64,000 nucleotides of DNA from Spirochaetales bacterium (GTDB lineage Bacteria; Spirochaetota; Spirochaetia; UBA9216), in NCBI GenBank assembly GCA_016839055.1, contig JAEKNX010000007.1:62001-126000 (forward strand), written 5' to 3'. Under the pieces are notes generated by a model. That model saw nothing but the letters and a program-made list of their open reading frames with translations. It had not been told where the DNA came from and did no database searches. Below, piece by piece: positions 34,292 through 43,484 of this stretch. The translations under genes and the position numbers were made by a program. Numbering within the stretch: the first letter of the stretch is position 1; the number at the start of each line of letters is the position of its first letter.

Positions 34292-35602
34292 ATGAAACCT
34301 TCTGTTCTGATTGTCGATGATGAAATTAAGCTGTGTGAATCCCTTTCAAAGATCCTGACAGCGCATAACCTGCCCTCTGAATATACTGATGATCCAGAGA
34401 AAGCAGTTTCAATGATTCAGAAAAATGACTACCAGCTTGTTATTTCCGATATTAAGATGCCCGGGATGTCGGGCATATCACTGTTACAGCAAATAAGCTC
34501 GTTTAATAAGAATCTTCAAGTGCTTATGATTTCCGGATATGCATCGGTCGATAATGTTGTAGAGGCGATGAAACTAGGTGCGGTTAATTTTTATGAAAAA
34601 CCCCTCGATCTGCCCCGGCTGATTGAAGAAGTTAAGGGGCTTATTGGAGACTCCCGCGATACATCCGCTCCGAAAGAGGGAGAGATGATCATCTTTGATC
34701 AGATAATGAAGAACCGGCTGCAAATGGTTAATACAGCTGCGGCGACTGATGCTCCGGTCATCATCACCGGAGAAAGCGGAACTGGAAAAGAGCATTTTGC
34801 TACTGCTCTGCACGAGAACAGCAAAAGAAAGGATAAACCCTTTATTAAAATTAATTGTGCGGCTCTTCCCGAAGCCCTCCTTGAGAGTGAGCTTTTCGGT
34901 CATGAAAAGGGTGCCTTCACAGATGCAAAGAATGATCACAAGGGGAAATTTGAGATTGCAGAGGGCGGGACGCTTTTTTTTGATGAGATAGGTGACATGA
35001 GTCTGAAGACTCAGGCTAAACTGCTGCGTGTTCTACAGGAAAAAGAGTATGAACCCCTTGGGTCAAACAAGATTCGCAAGGCTGATGTCCGCTTTGTTGC
35101 GGCAACGCACCGAAACCTTGAGGAGATGATCGATAAAGGAACCTTCAGGCGCGATCTATACTATCGTCTAAGTGTAATCTGTCTTGAGATTCCTCCCCTT
35201 CGTGAAAGAAAGGAAGATATAATTCCGCTTTGTGATTATTTTTTATCATTATACTGCGGTAGTTATGACAAACCTGCAATTGTTCTGTCGGATGAAGTCA
35301 GAGATATTTTTCAAAATCACAGTTGGCCGGGGAATATTCGTGAGCTGAAGAATACAATAGAAAGAACTGTAATCTTCTCAAAATGCTGCGAGGTGTTAAG
35401 GGAAGATCTTCCAAGTCAGTATCAGGTTATGATTCCTAAGGAAAGTGAACCGCTTGCATCACTGCATGAGAAAGTTGATCGTGAGGTTGTTCTTGGTGCT
35501 CTGGACAAGGCTCACGGTAATAAATCTCAGGCTGCTGAATATCTTAATATCAGCCGCAAAACTCTCTATGCAAAGATGAAAAAACTGAATATCGAGTTAT
35601 GA
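34292..35602 (+). CDS. NtrC-family sigma-54-dependent response regulator
   Basis: This 436-residue activator has a receiver domain with Asp53 in LVISDIKMPG. Its AAA+ domain has Walker A GESGTGKE near residue 160, the sigma-54 contact loop GAFTDA at 207-212 (a variant of GAFTGA) and Walker B FFDEIG at 229-234. A Fis-type helix-turn-helix, NKSQAAEYLNISRKTLYAKM, ends the protein. Its stop overlaps the start of the kinase gene by 4 bases. It is divergent from araFGH, which has a sigma-54 promoter, so it is the obvious activator of that operon. Confidence 0.95.
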   Translation: MKPSVLIVDDEIKLCESLSKILTAHNLPSEYTDDPEKAVSMIQKNDYQLVISDIKMPGMSGISLLQQISSFNKNLQVLMISGYASVDNVVEAMKLGAVNFYEKPLDLPRLIEEVKGLIGDSRDTSAPKEGEMIIFDQIMKNRLQMVNTAAATDAPVIITGESGTGKEHFATALHENSKRKDKPFIKINCAALPEALLESELFGHEKGAFTDAKNDHKGKFEIAEGGTLFFDEIGDMSLKTQAKLLRVLQEKEYEPLGSNKIRKADVRFVAATHRNLEEMIDKGTFRRDLYYRLSVICLEIPPLRERKEDIIPLCDYFLSLYCGSYDKPAIVLSDEVRDIFQNHSWPGNIRELKNTIERTVIFSKCCEVLREDLPSQYQVMIPKESEPLASLHEKVDREVVLGALDKAHGNKSQAAEYLNISRKTLYAKMKKLNIEL

Positions 35603-37398
35603 ACAGCAGAACTGTTTTAAGTCTTCAGGGTATCGTCTATTCTTATGGAACTATTCCCGCCCTGCGCGGGGTGGATTTTGAGCTGCAGTATGGGGAGATT
35701 CATGCCCTTGCAGGAGATCATCGTTCTGGCAAGACCACTCTTGCGTCACTGATATCCGGGCATAGAAAAATTCAGACGGGACGTTTTTATTTCAAAGGAC
35801 AGAATATAGGTTTATTTTCTGTAAAAGCTGCTCTGGCTATGGGGATCGGTATTGTTCAGCAGGGTAAGGAGCTGATTCCGTCAATGAATGTTGTTGATAA
35901 TATTTTTATCGGCACAGGTTCGAGATTCATTCTCTCTAAAAAGGAAAAGAACAGAAGAGTGCAAAGAGCTACAGAACTGATAGATCTTATACATCCGGAA
36001 ATCCCCATGGATATCCCCCTTTATAAGCTTTCAGAACATCAGAAATTATTTGTTAATATCGCAAGGGCACTTGCCCGTGAACCGGAAGTGCTGATTGTTG
36101 ATGAGATATCCCAGAGTATGACTCCCGGCGAAATGGAGCAGATATACAAACTACTGTTTTTACTAAAAGAGCAGGGGAAGTCGATAATCTACATCACAAG
36201 CAACTTTAATGAGATTTTTCAGGTAGCTGATCGGGTGACGATAATGAAAGACGGGGTCAGGCAGGGTACTGAATCTGTCGGAGCAGTAGCCCCGTTAAGA
36301 CTCGTAAATATGGCCTTTAATTTCTCTATAACAGCTGAATCTCTTGAAGCGAATCATGCCTCAATGCCGCTTGCTACAACCCAGGAACATCTTATAAATG
36401 ATCTGCCTATCGGCGATATAATAGTCAATGAAAGGAAACAGGTGATCATCATCAATAAAGCCGCCTCTGATCTTCTTGAATTAACCATACATAAGGGAGA
36501 CTTGCTGCAGTTAGTCTTGGACAGTTTTAATGAAAATGATCAGGCAAAAATTTCAGAGACCATCGAGGAGAAAGTCAGTCATACCTTTCCGGGACTTTCA
36601 ATCGGTGATCGTTTTATCAATCTTACCCTCGCACCCATTTATAACAGCGAACAGCGGTTTATTGGTACAAATATAATGTTTGAAGACGTCTCTTTTGATT
36701 ATCATACCCGGGAATATCTTATGCAGGTGAAGAAGGTTGCCACAACCGCTGAACTTGCCGCCGGTGTTGCTCATGAGATAAAAAATCCGCTTACAATTAT
36801 TCAAAACTATCTGGAACTACTCAAGATGTCTCTGGAAGGCGACACTGAAAAGGAATATGTCGCATTTATTGAGAGTGAATTGAAGCGAATTGTTGAGATT
36901 ATCGGTAATTTGCTTTCATTTTCCCGGCTTAAACAGTCTGAGGTAATAAAGCTTAATATTATAAGCCTGCTTGAAGAGATTGTGATGCTTCTTGGTCATC
37001 AGCTTTCCAAGAATAGAATTAACATTGAAAAGAGTTTTCCGTCTCATCCTGTGATTATCACCGCAGAAGAAAATAAGCTTAAGCAGCTTTTTCTTAATCT
37101 GATATCCAATTCGATCGATGCAGTATTAGAACAAGGGGAAATAAGGCTTGAGATAGAAGAGGACTCTAAAGAAAAAACAGTAAGGGTTTCGGTAATTGAT
37201 AACGGTTATGGAATTCCTGTAGAGATTCAGGATGATATTTTTACACCGTTTTATACCACTAAGATTACGCGGACGAATACAGGACTCGGATTATCAATCT
37301 GTCAGAATATTGCCGAAGCCCATGGCGGGGTAATTACATTTCAGAGTATTCCTGGGAAGGGCACTCGTTTTACCGTGGCCCTCCCTTCGGAAATCTGA
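35599..37398 (+). CDS. Chimeric sensor kinase: sugar-importer ABC ATPase domain + PAS + histidine kinase
   Basis: This 599-residue protein has no membrane segment. Residues 1-243 resemble the first ATPase domain of AraG/RbsA importers: Walker A GDHRSGKTT at 39-47, a Q-loop Gln in GIVQQ, Walker B VLIVDE at 164-169. The signature is degenerate (LSEHQ at 144-148) and the switch histidine is Ser201 (YITSNFNEIF against YVSHRLEEIF in AraG). Residues 260-370 look like a PAS domain. HisKA follows with His392 in AAGVAHEIKNPL, then ATPase motifs N504, DNGYGIP and NTGLGLS. The ABC part probably binds ATP without normal turnover and may dock on the AraH permease. It is co-translated with the sigma-54 activator. 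The architecture is seen directly; the sensing role is inference. Confidence 0.93.
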   Translation: MNSRTVLSLQGIVYSYGTIPALRGVDFELQYGEIHALAGDHRSGKTTLASLISGHRKIQTGRFYFKGQNIGLFSVKAALAMGIGIVQQGKELIPSMNVVDNIFIGTGSRFILSKKEKNRRVQRATELIDLIHPEIPMDIPLYKLSEHQKLFVNIARALAREPEVLIVDEISQSMTPGEMEQIYKLLFLLKEQGKSIIYITSNFNEIFQVADRVTIMKDGVRQGTESVGAVAPLRLVNMAFNFSITAESLEANHASMPLATTQEHLINDLPIGDIIVNERKQVIIINKAASDLLELTIHKGDLLQLVLDSFNENDQAKISETIEEKVSHTFPGLSIGDRFINLTLAPIYNSEQRFIGTNIMFEDVSFDYHTREYLMQVKKVATTAELAAGVAHEIKNPLTIIQNYLELLKMSLEGDTEKEYVAFIESELKRIVEIIGNLLSFSRLKQSEVIKLNIISLLEEIVMLLGHQLSKNRINIEKSFPSHPVIITAEENKLKQLFLNLISNSIDAVLEQGEIRLEIEEDSKEKTVRVSVIDNGYGIPVEIQDDIFTPFYTTKITRTNTGLGLSICQNIAEAHGGVITFQSIPGKGTRFTVALPSEI

Positions 37399-37401
37399 GA
37401 G

Positions 37402-38487
37402 CTATTCGTTCAGTCCGTTCAGTTCTTTCATTATGTTTATATATGCGTGAAGGTTATTCCAGGATACTTCCGGTTCAATTATGTGGGTTGGCGATATCAG
37501 AAATCCTCGGTGATCTTCAGACAACCTGGCCATGTCGAGTACAGCATTCTTTACATCCTCAGCTGAGCCGAAGGGCATGGTGGTCTGGGTTCCGATAGAA
37601 CCCCAGAACGCAAGCCTGTCATGATATTTCCGGTATATTTCTGGAACATTCATGCTTTCAGGCTGAAGTGGATTTAGCACCTCAACTCCTGCGTCAATCA
37701 GGCCGTCGATGAACGGGGTTGCATGCCCGCATGAATGATAGGAAATTATTACATCCGGATTAACTGATTTCGCGGCTGCTATAACCCGGGAGAGTCTCGG
37801 CTGCAGGTATCTCATCCAGAGTTTCGGATCCATCATCGGAGTGCTCTGCATCCCGATATCATCACCGAGAGCAATTAAATCCACCCCGACTCCGGCCAGA
37901 AAGGCAGCAGTCCTCGATGAATGTTCGGTGATGCGGTCGAAAAGTCTTTCGGCTTTAGGATCCTCAAGCATCATATCCATCATCAGATCTTCCATGCCTC
38001 GAATCAGCCAGGAGCGTTCCCATATCGTCTGCTCCAGCCATGCCCGGACTGCAATATTTTGATCGTGAAGTTCGTTAACTCTATCAGTAAGCCGCTTTTT
38101 TTCGCCGTCGGCAATATCTGGCAGCCTATGGTTTTCAATATCTTCCATTGGGCAGCTTCCGGTTAGTGGGGAATGGAAATGTACCATGTGCATACAGGCC
38201 TCGGAGCCTTTGGACATTCCCGTCCCGAAAGGGTCTACTTCGAATTCGGCCGGCATATCCTTTTCAGCAAAAAGCTGCCTGCCATCCCCCGCATAGGTCT
38301 TTTCCATTCTGGTTTCAACAGAACGGTGAAACAATCCGAAATATTCTTCGATTGTTTTTCCGGTGTTCATGGCTTCAAATTCTTCTATCTTAAACGGAGT
38401 CAGGTCTATATCAGGAGGAAAATATCTCTGACCGTTTTCAGATTCTTCTTTTCGTAAAACCTTTAAAAAAGCTTCTCTCTTGTTCAT
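37402..38487 (-). CDS. Uroporphyrinogen-decarboxylase-like methyltransferase, paralogue 3
   Basis: This 361-residue UroD-superfamily protein begins MNKREAFLKVLRKE. The probable zinc site is YHSCGHATPF, followed by VLNPLQPESMNV and GSIGTQTTMPFG. A later His (SPTHIIEPE) could be the third ligand. It is convergent with the kinase gene, with 3 bases between stops, and divergent from an AraC regulator at 38623. Confidence 0.85.
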   Translation of the reverse strand: MNKREAFLKVLRKEESENGQRYFPPDIDLTPFKIEEFEAMNTGKTIEEYFGLFHRSVETRMEKTYAGDGRQLFAEKDMPAEFEVDPFGTGMSKGSEACMHMVHFHSPLTGSCPMEDIENHRLPDIADGEKKRLTDRVNELHDQNIAVRAWLEQTIWERSWLIRGMEDLMMDMMLEDPKAERLFDRITEHSSRTAAFLAGVGVDLIALGDDIGMQSTPMMDPKLWMRYLQPRLSRVIAAAKSVNPDVIISYHSCGHATPFIDGLIDAGVEVLNPLQPESMNVPEIYRKYHDRLAFWGSIGTQTTMPFGSAEDVKNAVLDMARLSEDHRGFLISPTHIIEPEVSWNNLHAYINIMKELNGLNE

Positions 38488-38493
38488 GATGTG

Positions 38494-38522
38494 ATTATCA
38501 ACTGATTATATTCGGTTGTGAA
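38494..38522 (-). promoter_or_regulatory. Promoter of UroD-type paralogue 3 (leaderless)
   Basis: On the minus strand, -35 TTCACA (38517-38522), a 17-base spacer and -10 GATAAT (38494-38499), which is six bases before the ATG at 38487. A TATAAT at 38505-38510 is an alternative that would give a short leader. Confidence 0.55.
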
Positions 38523-38609
38523 TAGAATAAATGAAGCATATAAGTGGATTTTTTGATTGTTAAATACGCAAAATAGCGAATTAGAGGTCATTTATGCGTG
38601 ATTATATTG

Positions 38610-38615
38610 TATAAT
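38610..38615 (+). promoter_or_regulatory. -10 element of the AraC gene at 38623
   Basis: TATAAT with a predicted +1 at 38622, one base before the ATG. No ribosome site is visible. Confidence 0.55.
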
Positions 38616-38622
38616 TTGATTG

Positions 38623-39498
38623 ATGAATACAGATAATACAGAACGTGTTTTCCCTCTTCCCTCTAAGATGATGCCCGGGGTAACCGTAATCGGTACCGGA
38701 AAAATAATACATGATGACTTCAATATAACCGGTATGAGGATACTAAGATCCTATGCAGCTGTCTTTATAGCGAAGGGCAGCGGCCAATACACTTCTCCGC
38801 AGCACCCTCAGGCTGTAGACCTTCCTGAAGGAAGTCTTTTCTTTCTCTTCCCGGGATCCCCTCATTGTTATGGTCCTGTAGGAGGAGGCTGGACCCAATA
38901 CTGGGCCGTATTTACCGGAGAGATAGCAGAGATGTTTGAGTCGCAGAAGCTTATTGATCGGAATTCTTTTATTCTGGAAAATATCAGACGGTGGGATGTT
39001 AAATCAACCTTTGAGGAATTAATTAAATTATCTGAAAGAAAACCGATTGATTATCAGATTCAGATGTCGGTGTTAATGTATCGTATGCTGCTCTCTGTAG
39101 TTCCGGGGGTCTCAGAGGGCGGACACTCTTTCGGAGCAAAAGAGCAGCTTGTTGAAGAAGTCAGGACCCGCCTGCAGGAGAATCTGCTTACAAGGCGTTC
39201 GGTTCCTGAGATTCTGAATATAGGCGGTTATTCATATAATTACCTGCGAGCAGTGTTTAAAGAGGTCACATCATTTTCACCAGTGCAGTATCTGAACCGA
39301 ATGAGGATTGAATATGTCTGTGAACAGCTTTCATATTCGAGCCAGTCTATTAAGGAGATTGCCTATAATGCAGGCTTTGATGATCCTCAGTATTTCAGCA
39401 GGATGTTTAAAAAAACAACCGGGATTACACCGGGCCAGTATCGCAGATCTATTCTGATATATCCCGATGCTTCCATGTCGGATGAAGGTTCGGTATAA
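38623..39498 (+). CDS. AraC-family transcriptional regulator
   Basis: This 291-residue regulator has an N-terminal cupin-like domain (DLPEGSLFFLFPGSPHCYGP) and a C-terminal double helix-turn-helix ending SIKEIAYNAGFDDPQYFSRMF. The ATG at 38623 is preferred to the TTG one codon earlier because the TATAAT places +1 at 38622. It is divergent from UroD-type paralogue 3. Its 3' end carries the promoter of the LacI gene that follows 7 bases later. Confidence 0.9.
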   Translation: MNTDNTERVFPLPSKMMPGVTVIGTGKIIHDDFNITGMRILRSYAAVFIAKGSGQYTSPQHPQAVDLPEGSLFFLFPGSPHCYGPVGGGWTQYWAVFTGEIAEMFESQKLIDRNSFILENIRRWDVKSTFEELIKLSERKPIDYQIQMSVLMYRMLLSVVPGVSEGGHSFGAKEQLVEEVRTRLQENLLTRRSVPEILNIGGYSYNYLRAVFKEVTSFSPVQYLNRMRIEYVCEQLSYSSQSIKEIAYNAGFDDPQYFSRMFKKTTGITPGQYRRSILIYPDASMSDEGSV

Positions 39499-39499
39499 T
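39494..39499 (+). promoter_or_regulatory. -10 element of the LacI gene (leaderless)
   Basis: TATAAT overlaps the stop codon of the AraC gene and lies six bases before the ATG at 39506, so +1 should be the start codon. TTCCAT (39471-39476) is a possible -35 with a 17-base spacer. Confidence 0.65.
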
Positions 39500-39505
39500 A
39501 AGATC

Positions 39506-40546
39506 ATGGCAAAAAATGTATCACTTCAGATTATTGCTGACTCATTAGGGATTTCCCGCGGTACTGTTGACAGAGCTATTCATGGACGCGGCCGTATAAG
39601 CACTGAAACCCGGGAAAGGGTGCTTGCCGAGGCGAGGCGTCTAGGATATATAGACCGAAAGGTTGAATCGTTTCTGCCTCTTCAGCAGGCGAAGGTCCTC
39701 ATTGCAGTCATTCCGGGTGGAGATCCGTTTTTTGAAAAAATAGAGGAAGGAATAAAAAAAGCTGTTAATGAGATGAATCCCAGCCCTGAGCTCGAATTGG
39801 TAAATATACAGCTTGATAATCCGGAGCTGCAAAGTGAGTATCTCTTATCTGTTTCCAGAAGAAACCTCGAATGTTGCGGACTTATAGTAGTTCCGTCCGA
39901 GGATCCCATTCTTAAGGATGCAATTAATGAGGTTGAAAACTCGGGCGTCCGGGTTGCGGCATTGAATACAGATGCTCCTGAAAGCGGAAGGTCGTTATTT
40001 ATCGGTCAGGACCTCTATGCTTCCGGCAGGGCAGCAGGTGAGCTGATGCTGAAAATGAATAATGAATCAACAGTTATCTTAAGCGGGTTCGATAATATAT
40101 GGGCGCACAGTGAGCGGGTCAGAGGTTTTCAGGATGTGTACCGGGAATCCGGCAGGCTTCATGATCTCATCGGCCCGTATTATACACATGACAATATAAG
40201 TGAAACCGGATTGATATTGCAGAACCTGCCGGACAGGTTTTCCGGAGTCTATTCGGTAAGCGGTTTAACAACCGAAGGTGCCGGCCGCAAGCTGCAGGAT
40301 AGTAATATTGATGATGTAACCCTTGTAGGTTTTGACTGCACCGAGGCTAATATCAAACTTCTTAAGGACGGTTATATCAGCTGTTTGATTTCACAATCGC
40401 CGCAACTCCAGGGATATCTTTCGGCCCGCCGGCTTATGAGTGTTGTCAATGGTGAGCTTCCTGCCGCAGATGGAGAAATCCGAATACCAATAGATATCTA
40501 TTTTAAAGAAAATATCGACTTTTATCTTAATCATCTTGAACTGTAG
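39506..40546 (+). CDS. LacI-family transcriptional regulator
   Basis: This 346-residue protein has an N-terminal helix-turn-helix, SLQIIADSLGISRGTVDRAI, and the usual hinge segment, followed by a periplasmic-binding-protein-like ligand domain (IAVIPGGDPFFEKIEEGIKKAV, then LVGFDCTEANIKLLKDG). The fold is that of sugar-binding regulators related to RbsB. The gene directly precedes the UroD/lactonase/dehydrogenase/dehydratase operon at 40642. The 26-bp palindrome at 40597-40622 is its likely operator. Confidence 0.92.
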   Translation: MAKNVSLQIIADSLGISRGTVDRAIHGRGRISTETRERVLAEARRLGYIDRKVESFLPLQQAKVLIAVIPGGDPFFEKIEEGIKKAVNEMNPSPELELVNIQLDNPELQSEYLLSVSRRNLECCGLIVVPSEDPILKDAINEVENSGVRVAALNTDAPESGRSLFIGQDLYASGRAAGELMLKMNNESTVILSGFDNIWAHSERVRGFQDVYRESGRLHDLIGPYYTHDNISETGLILQNLPDRFSGVYSVSGLTTEGAGRKLQDSNIDDVTLVGFDCTEANIKLLKDGYISCLISQSPQLQGYLSARRLMSVVNGELPAADGEIRIPIDIYFKENIDFYLNHLEL

Positions 40547-40596
40547 GCTCAGGATGATTAAAAAACTTGACAACTATTATATTAAACAGTTATTAT

Positions 40597-40622
40597 AATT
40601 TGCGTGCATATGCACGCAAATT
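40597..40622. promoter_or_regulatory. Perfect 26-bp palindromic operator
   Basis: The half-site AATTTGCGTGCAT is followed directly by its exact complement. It starts at or just after the -10 region (TATTAT or TATAAT) of a promoter whose -35 is TTGACA near 40567. It ends 19 bases before the ATG at 40642. A repressor there would shut off the sugar-acid operon. Confidence 0.75.
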
Positions 40623-40641
40623 TGGTTGACAGGTAGGTTCT

Positions 40642-41817
40642 ATGACAGGACGCGATAGACTATTAACAGTATTAAACGGTAAAAGAGCCGACAGGGTTCC
40701 GGTTACCATCTTTATTCAGGGGCAGGGCCATTTTATTACTCAGGTCAATCCAGAAACCGACCCCTGGGATTTTATTGCGCTGCAGAAGAATGTAATAGAT
40801 TATCAGAAAAGTCTCGGGCTCGATGTTCATGCACGAATGCTGTTCTTTAACCCGCATAAACCAATCTTTGCGCATCTGGGATTGATGAATGTCGATGTTG
40901 AAAATGAAAATTGGACAGTCACAAGGTCTGAAGAGCAGAACGGAGATACAAGACTGCTGAAACATGAAATTAAAACTCCAGATGGAATACTGAAGCAGAC
41001 CTTTTCGATTAATGAATCGCGTCCGGGGACTTTTATGTTTGCTTGTACAGAGAAGCCTGTGAATAATTTAGATGATCTTAAAATCGCAATGAAATATGAG
41101 CCTTCCTTCACTGATGAAATCAAGGCTGAGATGAAAAAGAATGTTCAGACGGTAAAGTCCGAAGTAGGTGATGCAGGTATTCTGTCTGCATGGACAAATG
41201 GAGGTCTGTTTAATAATGTATCCGGCTTCATTGACCATAATACTCTATATTCGGTCTTTCTTACGGATCCTGAATATTACAAAGAGCTGATGCGTTTTGC
41301 AAAAACAAGGGTATTTGATTTTACCGATGCTATAATTGAAGCAGGCGTGGATGCACTCTGTGTTGGCGGGAATGTTGCCGGGGGTTTCATAGGCGGAGCA
41401 TGTTTTGATCAGTATGTGCGCGAATATGAAACTGAATATATACAGCACATCCAGAGCAGGGGGAAACCTGTTATCTATCACAACTGCGGGCTTGCAATGG
41501 GGTTGGTGGACTCATATAAGAAAATGGGAATAAATAATATTGAACCCTTCAGTCCTGCTCCGCTTGGTGACGGTGATCTTGATGCGCTTGCGAGAATGAT
41601 GAACAATGAGTTCACGGTAACCGGAGGGGTTGATCAGGTTAATGTCATCCAGAAAGGAACTGTTGACGATGTAGAGAAGGTAACTTTAGAAACTATCTCA
41701 AAGGGTAAAAAGTTCGACCGTTATATTCTTCAGTCTGCTGATTTTCTTGAATATGGTACCCCGATTGAAAATGTTGAAGCCTTCGCCAGGACCGGATTGG
41801 CAAATTCTGAATACTGA
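40642..41817 (+). CDS. Uroporphyrinogen-decarboxylase-like methyltransferase, paralogue 4
   Basis: This 391-residue UroD-superfamily protein begins MTGRDRLLTVLNGKRADRVP. The zinc-site segment is YHNCGLAMGL, and the later region reads TGGVDQVNVIQKG. It is the first gene of an operon with a lactonase, a dehydrogenase and a galactonate-dehydratase-like enzyme, and its stop shares one base with the lactonase start. That placement ties this paralogue to hexose or sugar-acid breakdown rather than to haem synthesis. Confidence 0.85.
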   Translation: MTGRDRLLTVLNGKRADRVPVTIFIQGQGHFITQVNPETDPWDFIALQKNVIDYQKSLGLDVHARMLFFNPHKPIFAHLGLMNVDVENENWTVTRSEEQNGDTRLLKHEIKTPDGILKQTFSINESRPGTFMFACTEKPVNNLDDLKIAMKYEPSFTDEIKAEMKKNVQTVKSEVGDAGILSAWTNGGLFNNVSGFIDHNTLYSVFLTDPEYYKELMRFAKTRVFDFTDAIIEAGVDALCVGGNVAGGFIGGACFDQYVREYETEYIQHIQSRGKPVIYHNCGLAMGLVDSYKKMGINNIEPFSPAPLGDGDLDALARMMNNEFTVTGGVDQVNVIQKGTVDDVEKVTLETISKGKKFDRYILQSADFLEYGTPIENVEAFARTGLANSEY

Positions 41818-42671
41818 TGTTGTTAACCGCAGAAAGAGTTTTCACTGCCGGGAATGCTCTCGGAGAGGGACTATTTACACTAACAGATAACGAAATATAC
41901 TGGTTTGATATTCTCAGAGGTAAAGCCTATCATCTGGAAATTGATCAGATTAATATCGAAGAATTCAATTTAAATGGTTTCATATGCTGCGCAGGAAAAA
42001 CAACTGATGGGAAAATTATCTCAGCTGGTTTAAATGGCCTAACGATAGTTGACGATAGGTTTAAGACCCATAAAACTCTTTTCCCTGCTCCATTTGATAC
42101 AAAAGAGTTGAGATTTAATGATGGAAAAACAGGCCCGGACGGTGCATTCTGGGTTGGTTCTATGACACATGAAGGAGACCGCCCTGTTGGTAGTTTGTTC
42201 CGTGTCACAGACAAGATTGTCTCTGTTCTTGATGAAATGTTTATACCAAACGGTATAGGATGGAGCCCGGATCAAAAAACCATGTATGTTACAGATACGG
42301 GGTATAAAAAAATATCACAGTGGGATTTTAATGCAGAAACAGGACGAATGTCTAATGAACGAGTATTTGTTGATGCCGGAAAGCTGAATGGTGTGCCTGA
42401 CGGGCTTGCTGTTGATAGCGAGGGAAATATCTGGAGTGCTTTCTGGGGTGGCAGTTGTGTCTATGGATTCAGACCTACCGGAGAGATTCTCGCCGAGATC
42501 AGACTTGACGCCCGGAATCCAACCAATTGCTGTTTCTGCGGGACTGATTATGCATCACTTTTTATTACATCAGCCAGACATGGACTTTCTGATCCTAATC
42601 CGGCTGACGGATCGTTATTCAAAGTAGATACCGGAAATAAGGGCACTGGCCCGTATCCATTTATTTATTAA
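41817..42671 (+). CDS. SMP-30/gluconolactonase-family sugar lactonase
   Basis: This 284-residue protein is a six-bladed beta-propeller of the SMP-30/LRE family. Metal-site marks are visible: Glu in GEGLFTL, Asn in GPDGAFWVGSM, FIPNGIGWSPD and the Asp in VPDGLAVDSEGNIW. It opens aldonolactones, here probably galactono- or arabinono-lactone made by the dehydrogenase encoded next. The start codon overlaps the stop of the preceding gene. Confidence 0.9.
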   Translation: MLLTAERVFTAGNALGEGLFTLTDNEIYWFDILRGKAYHLEIDQINIEEFNLNGFICCAGKTTDGKIISAGLNGLTIVDDRFKTHKTLFPAPFDTKELRFNDGKTGPDGAFWVGSMTHEGDRPVGSLFRVTDKIVSVLDEMFIPNGIGWSPDQKTMYVTDTGYKKISQWDFNAETGRMSNERVFVDAGKLNGVPDGLAVDSEGNIWSAFWGGSCVYGFRPTGEILAEIRLDARNPTNCCFCGTDYASLFITSARHGLSDPNPADGSLFKVDTGNKGTGPYPFIY

Positions 42672-42686
42672 TAGTCTGGAGCGTAT

Positions 42687-43484
42687 ATGAGAAAAAAAGC
42701 ACTAATTACCGGTTCGGGGCGGGGAATAGGACGGGCAACGGCTGTTGAACTTGCCCGACGCGGATGGGATATAGGAATTAACTACAGCAGGAGTATAGAT
42801 GCGGCCTTTGAGGTCAAAGCCCTTGTCGAGGCTGAAGGCGCTGAAGCCGTTGTGATTAAGGCGGATGTAGGCAAGGTTTCCGAAATAAACCGGATGTTTG
42901 ATGAGTTCTACGGGTATTTCGGCAAGATAGATCTGCTTGTAAACAACGCCGGGGTTAGCCTGTTTAAACCCTTTATTAGCGTGGATGAACAGATGTGGGA
43001 CACCATTACCGACATCGATTGGAAGGGAACATATTTTTGCGCCCAGCGCGCAGCTCAGCTGATGATTAAAGACAATAACCCTGGAGTGATTCTTAACATG
43101 TCGTCGAATCAGAAAGACGGCTGCTGGCCGACATCAAGCGTTTACGGCCCAACCAAGGCCGCAGTTGCAAAGTTTACAAAGCATATCGCCATGGAGCTTG
43201 CACCCTTTGGTATTCGGGCAGTCGCAATTTCTCCGGGTTATACCGATGTCGGCTGGCCTAAAGAGAACCCGGTACATGAGGCAGTAGATAAAATACCGCT
43301 GAAGCGGTTTGCCGAGCCGGCTGAGATTGCCCGCGTTATTGCCGCCCTTGTGTCAGCGGACTTTGCCTACATGACAGGCAGCTGCCTTGATATTGATGGC
43401 GGAGCTCTGCTTCCGATTATTACAGAAAATGATCTCAATACTGATTGGTCTTCAGTTGAGGCAACAAAAGGGAATGCAAAATGA
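42687..43484 (+). CDS. Short-chain dehydrogenase/reductase, probable sugar dehydrogenase
   Basis: This 265-residue classical SDR has cofactor motif TGSGRGIGRAT near residue 8, NNAG, catalytic Ser in LNMSSNQ and YGPTK carrying the Tyr and Lys. It has a good ribosome site. Between a lactonase and an aldonate dehydratase, the expected reaction is oxidation of an aldose to its lactone. A fatty-acid reductase role is unlikely in this context. Confidence 0.9.
   Translation: MRKKALITGSGRGIGRATAVELARRGWDIGINYSRSIDAAFEVKALVEAEGAEAVVIKADVGKVSEINRMFDEFYGYFGKIDLLVNNAGVSLFKPFISVDEQMWDTITDIDWKGTYFCAQRAAQLMIKDNNPGVILNMSSNQKDGCWPTSSVYGPTKAAVAKFTKHIAMELAPFGIRAVAISPGYTDVGWPKENPVHEAVDKIPLKRFAEPAEIARVIAALVSADFAYMTGSCLDIDGGALLPIITENDLNTDWSSVEATKGNAK

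Noticed and set aside
35599-37398. Kinase as an assembly artefact joining an ABC gene and a kinase gene
   Set aside because: The frame is continuous and base composition even. A PAS-like segment links the parts, and the ABC part differs from araG in key residues, so it is not a copy of it.
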